Source: Aquatica leii (Eukaryota; Arthropoda; Insecta; Coleoptera; Lampyridae). From it: a DNA stretch of 64,000 bases. Under the pieces are notes generated by a model, which saw nothing but the letters and a program-made list of their open reading frames with translations, made no database searches and was not told the origin of the DNA. The position numbers were made by a program, and so were the translations under genes. The stretch covers positions 230,228,532 through 230,292,531 of the forward strand of contig CM069432.1 in the NCBI GenBank assembly GCA_035610365.1. The letters are read 5' to 3'. How positions within the stretch are numbered: the stretch's first letter is position 1; each line of letters opens with the position of its first letter. Shown here in pieces: positions 31,783-43,201 of this stretch.

Positions 31783-32519
31783 ACTATTAAACAATGGCCA
31801 CTATTTTAAAATTTTCTACTTGTCGGAAATTTAGTGGTTGGTGACCGACGCTGCTTGCAAATGCGCAATCGCCGGTGAACATCGGATGTTATCATGTTTA
31901 CATTTTAACATTATTTCTGTTTAGTTTTATTTTAGTGGCTATTTATCATCGCGCGAAATGAGTGAAAAAATATACTTATGGTTTCCTGTATTTTGTATTG
32001 TAGATGAATAAGTGCCACATTTAAAATATGATACTATATCGGTCACCACTAGTTTGTACAGCGTGACTGCATACAAATATTTTGGTTGATTGTAGTTGGT
32101 GGTTGTTAGTCCTAGTGGCTGGTTGTGGTTGCAGTGTGACTGCGGCCTTATGCGTTCGATCGTGAAATTTATGAATGGGTTAAGCGTGTGTGATTAATTC
32201 TTAAGCAAGTTAAAATGACAGTTTAACTAATTAAAATTTGATTAATGCAATTAAATTTCACAAAATTTTATACAGTTTCATGCATTTTCGTAAATTTTTA
32301 TGCAATTTCATAAAACTTATTAAATTATTTTCCTTCAAAAAATGAATACTTTTTTTTGTTTTCATAAACAGGAGTACTGTTTTAATGTAATAAAGTAAAA
32401 TTTGTTCAATTTAGTTCTAATCTTAGTATTATGTGACGCTGCCTTTTACGCAGTCTAACCGCATATTTTAATTTTTTTCTCATAAGAATAACCTATCTAT
32501 ATTATTATAGAGAACACTG

Positions 32520-33928
32520 TAAGGAGTAGTCGAATTTTGTGTCATAACAAAAAAAGTTGTTACTTAAGAAAACTTGATTTATTAAATAGCAGCAGAAACA
32601 GAAAATTTTGATCACTTCTTATAAATTAAGCTTAAGTATAATCATGGTTTAAATTATTGTGAAACTAAACCAGATGTTTAAAGAAGGGGATCATTTTTGT
32701 ACGATTTTACCTATATTTCAGATGCACACATGAAAAATTTTTAAATTGGTCAAAATAACGTACTTTGGCTGTGAGCGAGTGCCCCCATTGCCCTCCTCCC
32801 TAAATTTGAGCCTGAACTAAACTTAGTTTAATTTTAAAATTCTATCATTGTATTGGTTACCACAAAACGAACAACCAATAATATGATAGTATGTTTCAAT
32901 TAAACCAACTTAGTTAAAATGTATTCTCTCTTAATACAGTTCTCTCGGTTTACAAACCTAGTAATGTTCGGTTCCATTATACGTAAAAACATCAATATTT
33001 CAAATAAATGTAATAATCTTAGTCAGAAATTATAGAAGAATATAATAAACAATGAAGTTAAAAAGTTATCAACATGAGTGAAATACGATGGCAGAGCCAT
33101 CTCGTAGTATAAATTTACTATGTATGAATATTAGTATGTAAATAGCTATAGAGATGTAACTGTTGAAGGTTGATTTTATTCCGCGTAATTCAAATAACTT
33201 TTGAATAAACTTACATAAAAAGTTATCTAAATAGTTCAATCAGTAGGTTTCAAAAATGTCAATAAAGAATATGCAACAAATCAAATAAAGGAAATTATAA
33301 AACAGCAATTTAAAATTTAAATTTTCTTGAAAAAGATTTTTAATAACAAAACTATCAAAAGTTAATCAGAGTATCAATATATCAATATCTTCATATTTAC
33401 AATTTTTCTACTATTACAACTACGCAAAACACATAAAACCATTATGTCGTAAAAGTCTTTACTTAAAAACTAAAAAAGCAAAATATTACTATAAACGTTG
33501 GAAAAAACAACTAGAAAATACTTGACATTAGCATGACATTGGTGTATCATCAATATGGCAATAGTGGTACCGTTCTAGAATACAAAACGCGGCCTCCCTA
33601 TATTATTACTCAATGTTTCAAACAGGAACGGCTGTCAGCCAGATCTCAGAAAAGGATTATAATACAATTTCAAAACAAAAAATGGTTACGAAAAAAGGTT
33701 AGAAATTATTTATACATTTGTAGGTTAACTGCTAAAAAACGTTAAATTTTAGACTGTTCTTACAAAATTAACTTATGTAGTAAAGGTCTATCAAAAATGC
33801 AAAAATCGTAAACCTCTAAAACTTCTACACATTTTTAATTGGAAGAATTATGTTCTATCTTATCAAATAGGAAGTGGAAGAGGTTGGAAACTTTGATTTG
33901 AAAAACCGCTCATAAGTACGATTCTACT
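32520..33928. other. AT-rich DNA with no recognised gene
   Basis: The open frame at 33533-33745 has no motif I know. Nothing else supported. Confidence 0.45.
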
Positions 33929-35129
33929 CAGAGCTGGGCAAGTTGCTTTGTAAAAGTAGTTAACTACTAACTAAAGTTACTAATTTTTAAAAGTAGTGTA
34001 AGTTACTAACTACTAACTACCGTAAATCGAAAAGTAGTTAGGTTACTAACTACTCAAGAATTGTATTCTAAAATATAAGTTATTTTTTTCAACTACTTGT
34101 AGAAAATGTAGTTCTGAGACGATTTATGTTATACCACTTTCAGTCATATAAACATAAGTACCTATAGACACTGAATTATTATTACATTAAAGAAGACAAA
34201 GTAAATCAATCATGCTCACACGAAAACAGTAAAACAATTTTAACGTAAGTACTATTATTCTACTATCATGTATATCTATTTTATTTCAAATTCTCAAAAA
34301 AAAAAAATTATTAAAATAAACCTTTAAAAAAACAGAACTTAAAGTAATAACCTTATTGTGGTATTCAATATTTATTTCCTTTTCATAAAAGTAACTATTC
34401 AAAAAGAACATCAGCATTTCTTTTGAGCGAATTTAATTATGAAAAACGAAAATAATCGCTCGACAGCAGCTGATGAAGGTAAAATTGTACTATATCTAAT
34501 GAACATTTTTTTAATAATCTTATAATCATCTTACATAGATATATGAATTTTGTTATCTTCCAAGTGTTTTAACAATTCCAGTTCTATCATCTGGTTTTGT
34601 GAGCATGTTCATTCTCAGTATCAGAAGAAATGTGTAACTTTTTAGACAAACCAGGTTCATCAAAATCAAAAAAAACTTTCATTTTGTTGAAGTAATACTT
34701 TGTTTACGTTTAGATCAGTGGCATTTAACATTTCGAAACAAATTAAGTTTGCTGCATTTATAAAAATTTTTTGAGAGTCTACATTCATGTTTACTTCTGC
34801 GTTACCGTTCATCACTTGAAGGACACGTTTTAATCTGCGAAACTGCAATGGAAGCTGAATAATTGCATGTAATTGAAGCCGCTAATAAAGTAGTTTAATT
34901 ACTAGTAAAGTAGTTAAGCTATTAACAAAGTAGTTTAACTATTTTTGTAGTTAAAATAAAGTAGCTAACTACTTTTTAAATACGATTACACAAAAAAAGT
35001 AATTTATTCCAACTACAGTTACATTATTAAATGAAAGTAACTTGAATATATAGAATACAACTATCGTCAACAATAAAGTAGTTAGATTAGTAGCTTAACT
35101 ACTTTGTAGTTAACTACTGCCCAGCTCTG
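33929..35129. mobile_element. non-autonomous hAT element, 1201 bp, with perfect 8-bp target duplication
   Basis: Termini cagagctgggca (33929-33940) and its exact complement (35118-35129). The host octamer attctact lies directly outside both ends (33921-33928 and 35130-35137), the 8-bp duplication of hAT insertion. Subterminal regions hold many AGTAGTTAACTAC-type words on both sides, likely transposase-binding repeats. The inside is AT-rich. A weak 60-codon minus frame (34666-34848) could be a transposase relic but shows no motif. Confidence 0.95.
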
Positions 35130-35137
35130 ATTCTACT

Positions 35138-36358
35138 TAACCAAAGTTTTAGAAATTTTATCTTGTTTTCTTTGCCAACTAGCTATTCAGAGATTAAAAC
35201 CTATTTAGTAAATAAAGTAAACGTTAGATTATTTTATTAAATTGTTTTTTATTAAGTTTTAAACACAAACTTGCAACTTTCACTTAGTTGGAAATGATTT
35301 AAATTATTTTTGCATTAGTATCACCATCGCCGCTAGAGAAAGTAAATAAATTATTAAAACGTCTCAAAGCCTCGAGATCATATAAGATTATTTAAAACGA
35401 TTGCCGATAGAGACAAAGATAAAATGAGAATATAAATAGTATTCAAAGGAAGTTGAAGTTTTAAGAATTTGGCGGTGTAATTAAAAAGTGTAGATATATA
35501 AAAGTAAATCTTATCCGCGAGCCGTGTTTATAATCACAAGTGACAGTCAGTTATAAATTACTTGAAAGTTGTTTTTCTTAAATATTGTTAGCTACACATT
35601 TTATTAGTGTTAATTGTATTGTGCTGTAGTTCATTAAACATTAGTTACATTTATAATAATCGTATCTATACTAATAGTCCAGATAAATATGTAGTTTTAA
35701 ATAAATTAAGATTTTAAGTTTGGTACATTATTAAATTATTCTAAAAATATTATAACTTGTTATATTATTAATTTCACACTAAGCATTAAGATAAAAACAA
35801 TTAAAATCAGTGTCGATTAAACTACAGCAGGCTTTTTTAAATTAAGTAAAATTGGTTTAATTCCGTTTTGCTTAGCACCATTCATATGTTTTTAAGATAA
35901 TTTAGGATACAGAAATAATATATTACATGCCGAGTGGAGAAAATTGTCGTTTTTCTGGTACGGTAGTATATTATACAAGGTCGTAGACCAATTATTTTAA
36001 ACCGTTGAACCAGAAAAAGTAACTTTCATTATGATGTATACTATTTTATCCATGCTTTACAATAGCTAAATATTACAAAATGCATTATGACATTGGCATT
36101 TGTTCTGCTCATTCTGACATATATCTATAGATTTTCATTAATTATTGTAAAATGTAGCCAATCGCATTTCTCCACATTTTCTATCGCAACTGCACATTAA
36201 TATCTGCTAAGTAAATTGAATTATTTCATGAATTGCAAGCAGTAGGAGAAGCAATTACTTCCTCCATTGTGTATTGTTGTTTTTTGTTTAGCGAGGTAAT
36301 TGAGTAGTTCCAATTATATAGAATCTTAAGCTTTCGTGTTTTTTTTTCGTTACGTACG
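35138..36358. other. AT-rich DNA with no recognised gene
   Basis: A TATATAAAAG word (35496) and a TCAGT word (35547) occur but are too far apart for a core promoter. No coding sequence seen. Confidence 0.45.
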
Positions 36359-36522
36359 GTTATAAGCGACTTTTGGCTTAAACCGCGTCGTAGTTTAACA
36401 CCCAGAACTTTTAGGCTAGTCCTAGTCTTTTCTTGAGAACCAAAAGTAAAACTTGGTCTTTGCTGTACTAAGCTGCAATGTCTTGCGAAACGTCAGTTTG
36501 TTTAGGTTTGTAAACGACGATT
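36359..36522 (+). repeat. dispersed repeat copy 1 (segments A then reversed B)
   Basis: Segment A (about 36359-36467: ttataagcgacttttggc ... cttggtctttgctgta) is followed by segment B (about 36469-36522: agctgcaatgtcttgcgaaa, cgtcagtttgtttagg). Copy 2 at 53572-53737 has both segments, but with A inverted while B keeps its orientation. Confidence 0.75.
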
Positions 36523-37963
36523 TTTATTTATGATAAAATCTAGTACTAAGTTTGATTTCAAAATCACATTTTTAGATTAATTTTAACTTTCGAACACATA
36601 ATTTTATAAAATCAGTGCATTATTTTCTAACTGCCAAACTCTAAAAAGATCACACTTTGCAGTGATAAAAACAGAAAGTAATAGAAATTAAAAAATAATA
36701 TAATAAAAATATAAACTATAGGGTATTGCAGAATAAACGAGTTGTATAAAAACAAAATAAAAGATACAATAACTGTCATAAGTTTTTTTAAGCAAACTAT
36801 CTTATTACTACATAGTAGACGACGACATTATTGTGCAAAATATTGTTGAAACTTTAACAATTTATGTACTAGAAGAACAATGTACTTAAAGAAAGTTAAG
36901 TTTCTCTCTTAAAAGTTTAATCGCATACTTTGCAAGCCTATTACTAAACCGTTTTATTATTTGTTTCTAAACATTTATTATAATGCATGTTTATAGCAAA
37001 CAATAAATATAATTAAATATGAATAAAACCAATGAATCCATTACTTTGTATTACAACCATTTACAAAATTTTTTTTAGTTCTAATTTAATAGGTCATTGT
37101 TTATAGATGTTGTAAAAGATTGAGACTTCTCGTATTGCTAAAATATTACGCTGACCAACGAGTTTAGTAATTAAGTTGGTGACTTACAAAAATTACACAT
37201 AAAAAACAATAAAACCGTTTATTTTGCATATTGCTTTAAAAATGTATAAAGAAAAACTTATAAATGAAAGAACGCACTATAATCGCCATATCTTTATGTG
37301 CAAATTTTTATAATAAAGAAACATATTAAACGGCACAGTGTGTAAATATTATTTGCTATTACTATAAAATTACAAAGTATTTACTTCAAAGTTTAATAAC
37401 TTTTGCTTATTATACGATTGCGAAATGGAATATTGTGGGTTCGTTGCACAAGGTGTAGATTGCTATAGAAATTAAGTAAAAATAAAATTTCCGTTTACAT
37501 GTTTCGATTTAAGCTTGTCATGATCAGTCATATTTAAAAAACAAAATTCCATTATTGAAACTAATTACATTTGAGTTAATTACTGTAATTAATAATAATA
37601 TTCAAAATAAACAATCTAAATCTGTGTGGTTTTAGCATTTATGTCGACGTTTATTGATAATTTTTTAAAATACGTATACGTACATGTTTCTAAACTTTGC
37701 ATTTATGTAAGTAAGTATATAAGTAATTTTTATGGTTCTTTTATTGTCATACATTTGTATATGTTTAGAGTCGTAAAAATTAAATTACATACTAAGGTAA
37801 ATAAGACAAGTGTACCTGCTTTCACGTTTGCTATTGCATATAAATCAAAGCCATATCTTGGAAATCTGTATACGTAATAAATGTTGATAACTTTTAATAA
37901 TGACCAATAAGGTATTAGATTTATAAAAAACCTAAAAATAATTAATCGAATACTATACAGGGC
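36523..37963. other. AT-rich DNA with no recognised gene
   Basis: The frame at 37626-37877 is Lys/Val/Tyr-rich without motifs. Nothing supported. Confidence 0.45.
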
Positions 37964-38599
37964 TGCCCACTGGGGCCTCTTTTCTTTGATAGTAACTTTA
38001 ATAATAATTTTATAAGAAAAAACTAAGATAGATTTTTGCTCAGATGTTCGTTAGAACATTATGAGTCTCGCGAAGGTCTCAATTTCTTATGTACAGGACC
38101 GTATTCACTTTTTTTAAATGGAACACCCTTTATATTTTTGTGTTTTTAAAATTTATATTTAAATTTAGGTTAGGTTTGTTAAGATTTTTACCGACTCAAG
38201 TCTACTCGATTAAAAGACAAAAGATATTTTTTAAAGATTCTCGCCGTAATTAACATTCAATAAAAAATCGTAACTAACAACAAAGCGACGAAATTTGAAA
38301 TTGTCACAAACAAAAAAGCGGTTTAATTTATTAATATGTTGATTTTAAAGCAAATTTGTGACAGGGCTGTATTGGTTCTTATTTGACGAGAAATGGAAAA
38401 TTAGCAAATGTCCATTTTCTTAAAATAGAATACCCTGTATATTTTTATTAATAAACTTCTTAATAAGTTTACAGTGATTTTTCTTAAACATACTTGAAGG
38501 TAATATTTTTGGGGATAATTACCTTAGTTTGAATTATCTTGTTTTTTACCCTGCACCAAAATTTAAACAAATAACCAAAAAATTCTATTTGCACCAAAT
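37964..38599. other. 3' flank of the DDE element with ATACAGGG/ACACCCTGTAT-type words
   Basis: acagggctgcccactggg (37969), aatggaacaccctttatat (38117) and gaataccctgtatattttt (38428) are variants of the TACAGGGTGTTCC-type ends common in insect DNA transposons. They may be termini of the element encoding the neighbouring pseudogene, plus fragments of relatives. Confidence 0.4.
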
Positions 38600-39345
38600 A
38601 TTTAATTACTATTATTTATTAAGTATTTCTAACGTTGCAGGCATGATTAATCTAAAAGTTTTACCTATCCTGTTTCTCATATCGTCAGTAGGTGTAGGCT
38701 GTTTTTTGTATACCCGTTCTCTCACATATCCCCATAGGAAGAAGTCGGGTTTGGTTATATCAGTTTATAGGCCCCCTTCTTCCAATCCATCGTTGAGAAT
38801 ATTCCTGATTTAAAACAATCTTACTTTAGTTCCATAGCGGGCAAGAGCCCGGTCATACTGAAACCACATGGGTTAAAGCACTATCAAAGGGATGTCTTTA
38901 AGTGAAATAAGCAAATAGTGCCTCAGAAAGTCAGAATAAAGTTGTGAATTTAAATGCTTGTCGCAAAAAAGGCTCCACTACATAATTTCACCCCAGTTTT
39001 TTAGTGACTGTGCTGACGGTCAACTTCTCTTGTCAGATGTGGGTTTATATGGTAATAATGGTGATAGTTGTGATTGTTTATAAACTCGACATTATGAAAC
39101 TATGACATTATGATTCGTCCGTGAATAACAAAAAATTAAAAAAATGTCATTCATTGCCCAATTTTTCATTAACCTAACGACAAAAACCTAAACGACTCAA
39201 ACGATGATCATCAAAAAGTTTTTGATGCTTTTGATACCGGTAGGAGCAAAAATGAACGCTTTTAATTATACGTCAAACTGATGTCCTGCTAACTTCTAAA
39301 ATTTTCCCAAGTTGCTTAATGCCTTTACGGCATATGAAGGTGCAA
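38600..39345 (-). pseudogene. insect DDE transposase pseudogene (DUF4817/mariner-related, DFFLWG type)
   Basis: Minus strand, many shifts. From the right: GIKQLGKILEVSRTSV (helix-turn-helix end), QKHQKLFDDHRLSR, FTDES (first catalytic Asp), HINPHLTREVDRQHSH, LNSQLYSDFLRHYLLI, SLKDIPLIVL, WFQYDRALARYGTKVRLF (family WFQHDGAPAHF; the second Asp survives in YDR), then a frame-scrambled RWIGR and KPDFFLWGYVRERVYKKQPT, with DMRNRIGKTFRLI. This is the widespread insect Tc1/mariner-related family with PDLTPxDFFLWG near the third catalytic residue. It is cut at its N-terminal end by the Gypsy joint at about 39346. Confidence 0.78.
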
Positions 39346-39348
39346 GAG

Positions 39349-39711
39349 TCTGGTTATGTAAACGAAGGTGCACTAAAGAAATTATTCATGCAACAAATGC
39401 TTCCAAGTTTGCAAACCAATTTTGGTACTGCTAAATCTAACGCTAGAGCAATTAGCAGAAGTAGCAGACTGAGTGGTTGAAATCACCCCATCAGCAGTCG
39501 CTGCAGCTAAAATTGAAGAATCTAAAATAACAGTTTGAAGAAAAGAAATTGAAGAGTTACGCAACATGTTACAAAGTCAACAACTTCATAGGAACAGTGG
39601 TCCACATAGCAGAAGCAGATCTTGTAACAAGAAACATAGTGGTTACTGCTGGTATCATAACATCTTTAAAGAAAAGGCTACTAAATGCATACAACCTTGC
39701 AAGTTCCAATA
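39349..39711 (+). pseudogene. Gypsy gag, C-terminal part
   Basis: In one frame with two stops: GALKKLFMQQMLPSLQTNFG, AEVAD, VVEITPSAVAAAKIEESK, EIEELRNMLQSQQLHR, then CWYHNIFKEKATKCIQPCKF. This is the end of an insect Gypsy Gag with a single C-x3-H-type Cys/His motif. The family role is the virus-like particle that packages element RNA. Confidence 0.75.
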
Positions 39712-39739
39712 AAACGGAACAACGCAGTAGTAGCGACGG

Positions 39740-40164
39740 CTACTGCATGTCATCAATCCCGTCGCCTGTTCATTAAGGATCGCAGTAGTGGTTTAAGGTT
39801 TCTCATCGATACTGGATCAGACCTTAGCGTACTACTTGCTACGCTGAAAGATGGCACTACAACTAATAACTTCAATCTGCAAGCCGCAAATGGTTCAACA
39901 ATGAGTGTGTTCGGGTACAATATAATGACAATCAATTTTGGTTTAAAACGTAATTTTAGGTGGACATTTTAAATAGCTAAAGTGACAGATGCCATTATTG
40001 GGGCAGACTTTTTAGCACATTTTAACTTAAGTGTAGTTTTCGCAAACAAGGAACTTATAGATAATAGTAGCTTGCTACGAGTGCAGTGTACGTGCAAACA
40101 GTCTGCAGTAACTCAACTAAAAGCTTTTTATGGAAACAATGAATTCCACGTGCTACTGGAGTAG
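39740..40164 (+). pseudogene. Gypsy aspartic protease
   Basis: RRLFIKDRSSGLRFLIDTGS, with the catalytic Asp of DTGSD at 39808-39810; then QAANGSTMSVFG, a frameshift with stop at about 39970, and DAIIGADFLAHFNLSV with LIDNSSLL. The DTG and IGADFL blocks are the two signatures of retropepsin-like Gypsy proteases. It would cleave the Gag-Pol polyprotein if intact. Confidence 0.8.
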
Positions 40165-40249
40165 TTTCCAAATTTAGTGCTTTCAACACCGGCAAGTCAT
40201 AAGGTCAAGCAGTGCATTACATTGACTCGATTGATTGATTCAGTCGCTT

Positions 40250-41480
40250 TAAGAGGCTGTCAATTGACTAGTTCAAAACAGCCAAACAAGAATTTCATAA
40301 ACTGATAGAACCAGGAATCATTCGTCCATCAACAGGTGGTTCGTGGTGTCCTTGTAGTAATTTCCGGCGACTCAATTCTGTGACAAGTGTGGATAGATAC
40401 CAAATTCCCCATATACAGGACTTTAGTAAAAATCTACAAAGCAAAACAGTCTTCAACACAATTGATCTAACAAAGGCGTAGAATCAAATACCTGTGCACC
40501 CAGAAGACATTCCCAAAACGGGTATTACAACACCCTTTGGATTGTTTGGGTTTGTAAGGATGCCCTTTGGGTTGCGAAATGCGTATCAAACTTTTCAAAA
40601 ATTTTTAGATAAAGTCTTGAAAGGGCTAGACTACGTTTACATCGATGACATTTTGATTGCATCATCTTCAAATCTAGAACATAACCACCAAAAAAAAGTA
40701 TCCGAAAGTCTCGACCAATATGGCCTATTCATAAATCCAGCAAAATGTGTTTTCGGAACACAACAGCTGAAAATTCTAGGAGTACACATCACTCCAGAAG
40801 GATTGAAACCTCTTCTTGAAAAGGTGCAAATAATTCATTATTTATAATTACCAGCAACAAACAAAAAATTACAGCAATATTTGGGTATGATCAAGGTTAC
40901 CTGATGCACCTAAAACACAACTACCATTCTATGATCTTCTAAAAGGAATTTTTAGAAAACACACAATTTGAGTGGAATAATACTGCAATTACAGCAATTA
41001 ACAAAAGTAAACAAGACTTAATTAATGCAACAGTATTGGAATATCCAGATCCACAGAAACAGCTATCCTTTATTGTTGATGCATCGGATACACCACTAGG
41101 AGGTGTACTACAACAGCACAACACGCAGAAGCAAAACCAATTTTATTCTTTTCCATAAAATTGTCAGATACAGAAAAAAAGTATAGCACCTATGATAAAG
41201 AACTGATGGCGATCTACAAAGGAAAACAACATTTTAAACACTTCCTAGAAAGACGTGAATTTACCGTACATACACAGATCACAGGCCTTCAAGCAGAAAG
41301 TAGATAAGTGTTCTCTCCGGAAGTGCAGACAATTAGACTTCATGTCCCAGTACACAACCGATATTCAGTATATTAAGGGGTCTACAATATCGCAGCAGAT
41401 CATATGTCACGCATCCAAACGATCACAAGAGTCCAGGTTAGCGCTGAATCACGGGTATAAGCCGAAGATGTCGAATTACA
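40250..41480 (+). pseudogene. Gypsy reverse transcriptase and RNase H
   Basis: RT: EFHKLIEPGIIRPSTG, NFRRLNSVTSVDRYQIP, VFNTIDLTKA (motif A Asp), a stop before NQIPVHPED, KTGITTPFGLFGFVRMPFGL, RNAYQTFQKFLDKVL, DYVYIDDILIASSS (motif C) and LGVHITPEGLKP. Frame changes near 40850-40930 drop part of the connection. RNase H: FEWNNTAITAINKSKQDLI, LSFIVDASDTPLGGVLQQH (catalytic Asp), then in a new frame SDTEKKYSTYDKELMAIYKG and HFKHFLERREFTVHTDHRPL. The core catalytic residues are visible but no single frame holds the protein. Confidence 0.88.
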
Positions 41481-41529
41481 GCAAGATGGCAAATACCAAT
41501 TTTCAAGACTTCCAGTTCTGAATTCTGAA

Positions 41530-42460
41530 CATGAAGTTTAGTATGAAGTTACTGAACAGAGGAATCGCATTTACATACCTGAAAAATATCGTCGTAACAT
41601 AATAGAAACTAACCATAATCTTTCTCACCCTGGTGTTAAAGCAACAGCTAAACTCGTCACTGGTAAATACTTCTGGCCAGGTATGAAACGCAACATAGCA
41701 ACACATGTGAAGCAGTGCATCCCATACCAACGCAGCAAAATCAACAGACACACAAAAGTCAGCACCCGATTCTTGCTTATCCCATGTCCATATAGACATT
41801 GTCGGGCTCCTGCCAGTGTGTGAAGAGGAGCAGTATCTGTTGACAATAGTTGACCGTTTCAGCCGTTGGCCTGAAGTAGTACTTCTGGTGGACATGACTA
41901 CAGAAACCTGTGCAAAAGCATTCTGCAATGCGTGGATATCACGATTTGGCATACCAACAGTCATAACTACTGATTTAAGAGTTCAGTTCGAATCAGTTTT
42001 GTTTCAGGAATTGCAAAACATCACAGACATGTGTAGAAACAGAACAACGTCGTATTACCCACAAAGTGACGGGTTAGTGGAACGATTCCATAGACAGCTA
42101 AAACAAGCATTAAAATGTCATCAGTGCAATTAGACAGATGCATTACCATTAACAATGTTAGCGATACGCAATACCATTAAAGAAGATCTGGGTGCTGCAC
42201 CAGGTCTAATGATCGAAGAACCTTTAAATACAGAACCAACTGACAACTATTTAATTCGCTTAAAAAATAATAATAAAAAATAAGATGCCGATAGACTTGG
42301 AGACATCAGAATTTGTGTTTTTGCGGGTAGAACAATTACAAAAACCTCTCCAACATCCACATAATGGACCATTTGAAGTGATATCGCGTAAAGACAAAGT
42401 GTATGAAATACTAGTGCGAGATGTCAAACAAACCATTTAAATTGATCGGTTAAAACCAGC
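41530..42460 (+). pseudogene. Gypsy integrase
   Basis: RNRIYIPEKYRRNIIETNH, SHPGVKATAKLVTGKYFWPG and THVKQCIPYQRSK form the zinc-binding end (the first Cys of CxxC kept, the second changed to Tyr). Core: VHIDIVGLLP (Asp 41795-41797), then from a new frame at 41816 VDRFSRWPEVVLLVDMTTE, VITTDLRVQFES (Asp 41972-41974) and YYPQSDGLVERFHRQLKQAL (Glu 35 residues later, DD35E). After a stop at 42132 the C-terminus runs to GPFEVISRKDKVYEILVRD. All three catalytic acids are present, despite stops and a frameshift. Confidence 0.88.
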
Positions 42461-42993
42461 ATTCATAGAACAAACACGGGATAACAGTAAAATTAGTGAA
42501 CCTGCAACATCAAATAATACGCACGAAAATTTGGGGAAAGCTGGAAACCAAGCAACTCACATAAAAAATGGAAGAATAGTAAAATTTCCAAGCAGATATA
42601 AAGACATGGTCATGATTTGACATATAAGTTAGGATTAGGAAATTTGCCAAATAGTTGTATGAATAGTTGGGTTAAGTTATTTTCTGTTACCAGTGGCGTT
42701 CCATTTTATTTTGTAACATTTATTTTATTTTTAAGTTCCTTAAGAAATACACTAGGGGGATACTGTGGCAAGAGTGCAAAGTGTAAACACTCCCTGAAGT
42801 GTAAATGCTCCCTTGCATTGCACAATCTCACTCTTAACACATTGCGTGCCACGTATATATGGAAAAATTCCCCACGGGGCGACGTGTGTTTTTTCCTAAT
42901 TCTTGTTAATAAGTGGTTAAATTGTTAGTTTTGGCTGTTTTTAGTATTTCCTTTTTGTTTTCAGGTTTCCTCCGCGATTTTATCTATGTCAGT

Positions 42994-43067
42994 CATATGT
43001 GACTGACGTGGCCCCTCAGGTAATTTTTCCGATTTTTTTACATAGGGGGCCACGTCAGTCACATATG
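42994..43067. repeat. perfect 22-bp hairpin near the piggyBac left end
   Basis: 42994-43015 and 43046-43067 are exact inverted copies with a 30-base AT-rich spacer. The same word occurs again near the right end (about 47100-47125). Likely an internal transposase-binding site arranged as a palindrome. Confidence 0.85.
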
Positions 43068-43201
43068 CCCGACGCGTTTACTCTAATTTTTGTTTGTTTT
43101 TTGTTACAGGTTTTAAAAATAAGTGTTGTAAGGGACTAGTAAGTGTTAGAAAGTATAAGTGATATTAAATGACTAGAATTAAATGGTACTAAAGACTAAA
43201 G

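Larger units (their letters stand above)
29820..32147. mobile_element. MITE-like element with CAGTCACACTGC ends, split by an inner insertion
   Basis: The left end ggcttcagtcacactgcacc (29820) and the right end, which reads inward ggccgcagtcacactgca from 32147, form inverted termini with an AACCACC-like continuation. Removing the inner unit (29907-31782) leaves about 450 bp of non-coding DNA, a normal MITE size. Confidence 0.6.
29566..32519. repeat. outermost of three nested inverted repeats
   Basis: 29566-29592 and 32493-32519 are inverted copies of 27 bases with two mismatches (core tgttctctataataatata). They bracket two further inverted pairs. Similarity does not extend far inward, so this may be a pair of short repeats rather than true element ends. 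Confidence 0.55.

Noticed and set aside
33533-33745. 70-codon frame as a small gene
   Set aside because: No homology that I recognise and no context; open frames of this length are expected by chance in this much sequence.
35490-35555. Core promoter: TATATAAAAG with an arthropod TCAGT initiator
   Set aside because: The spacing is about 50 bases instead of about 30, and no gene follows.
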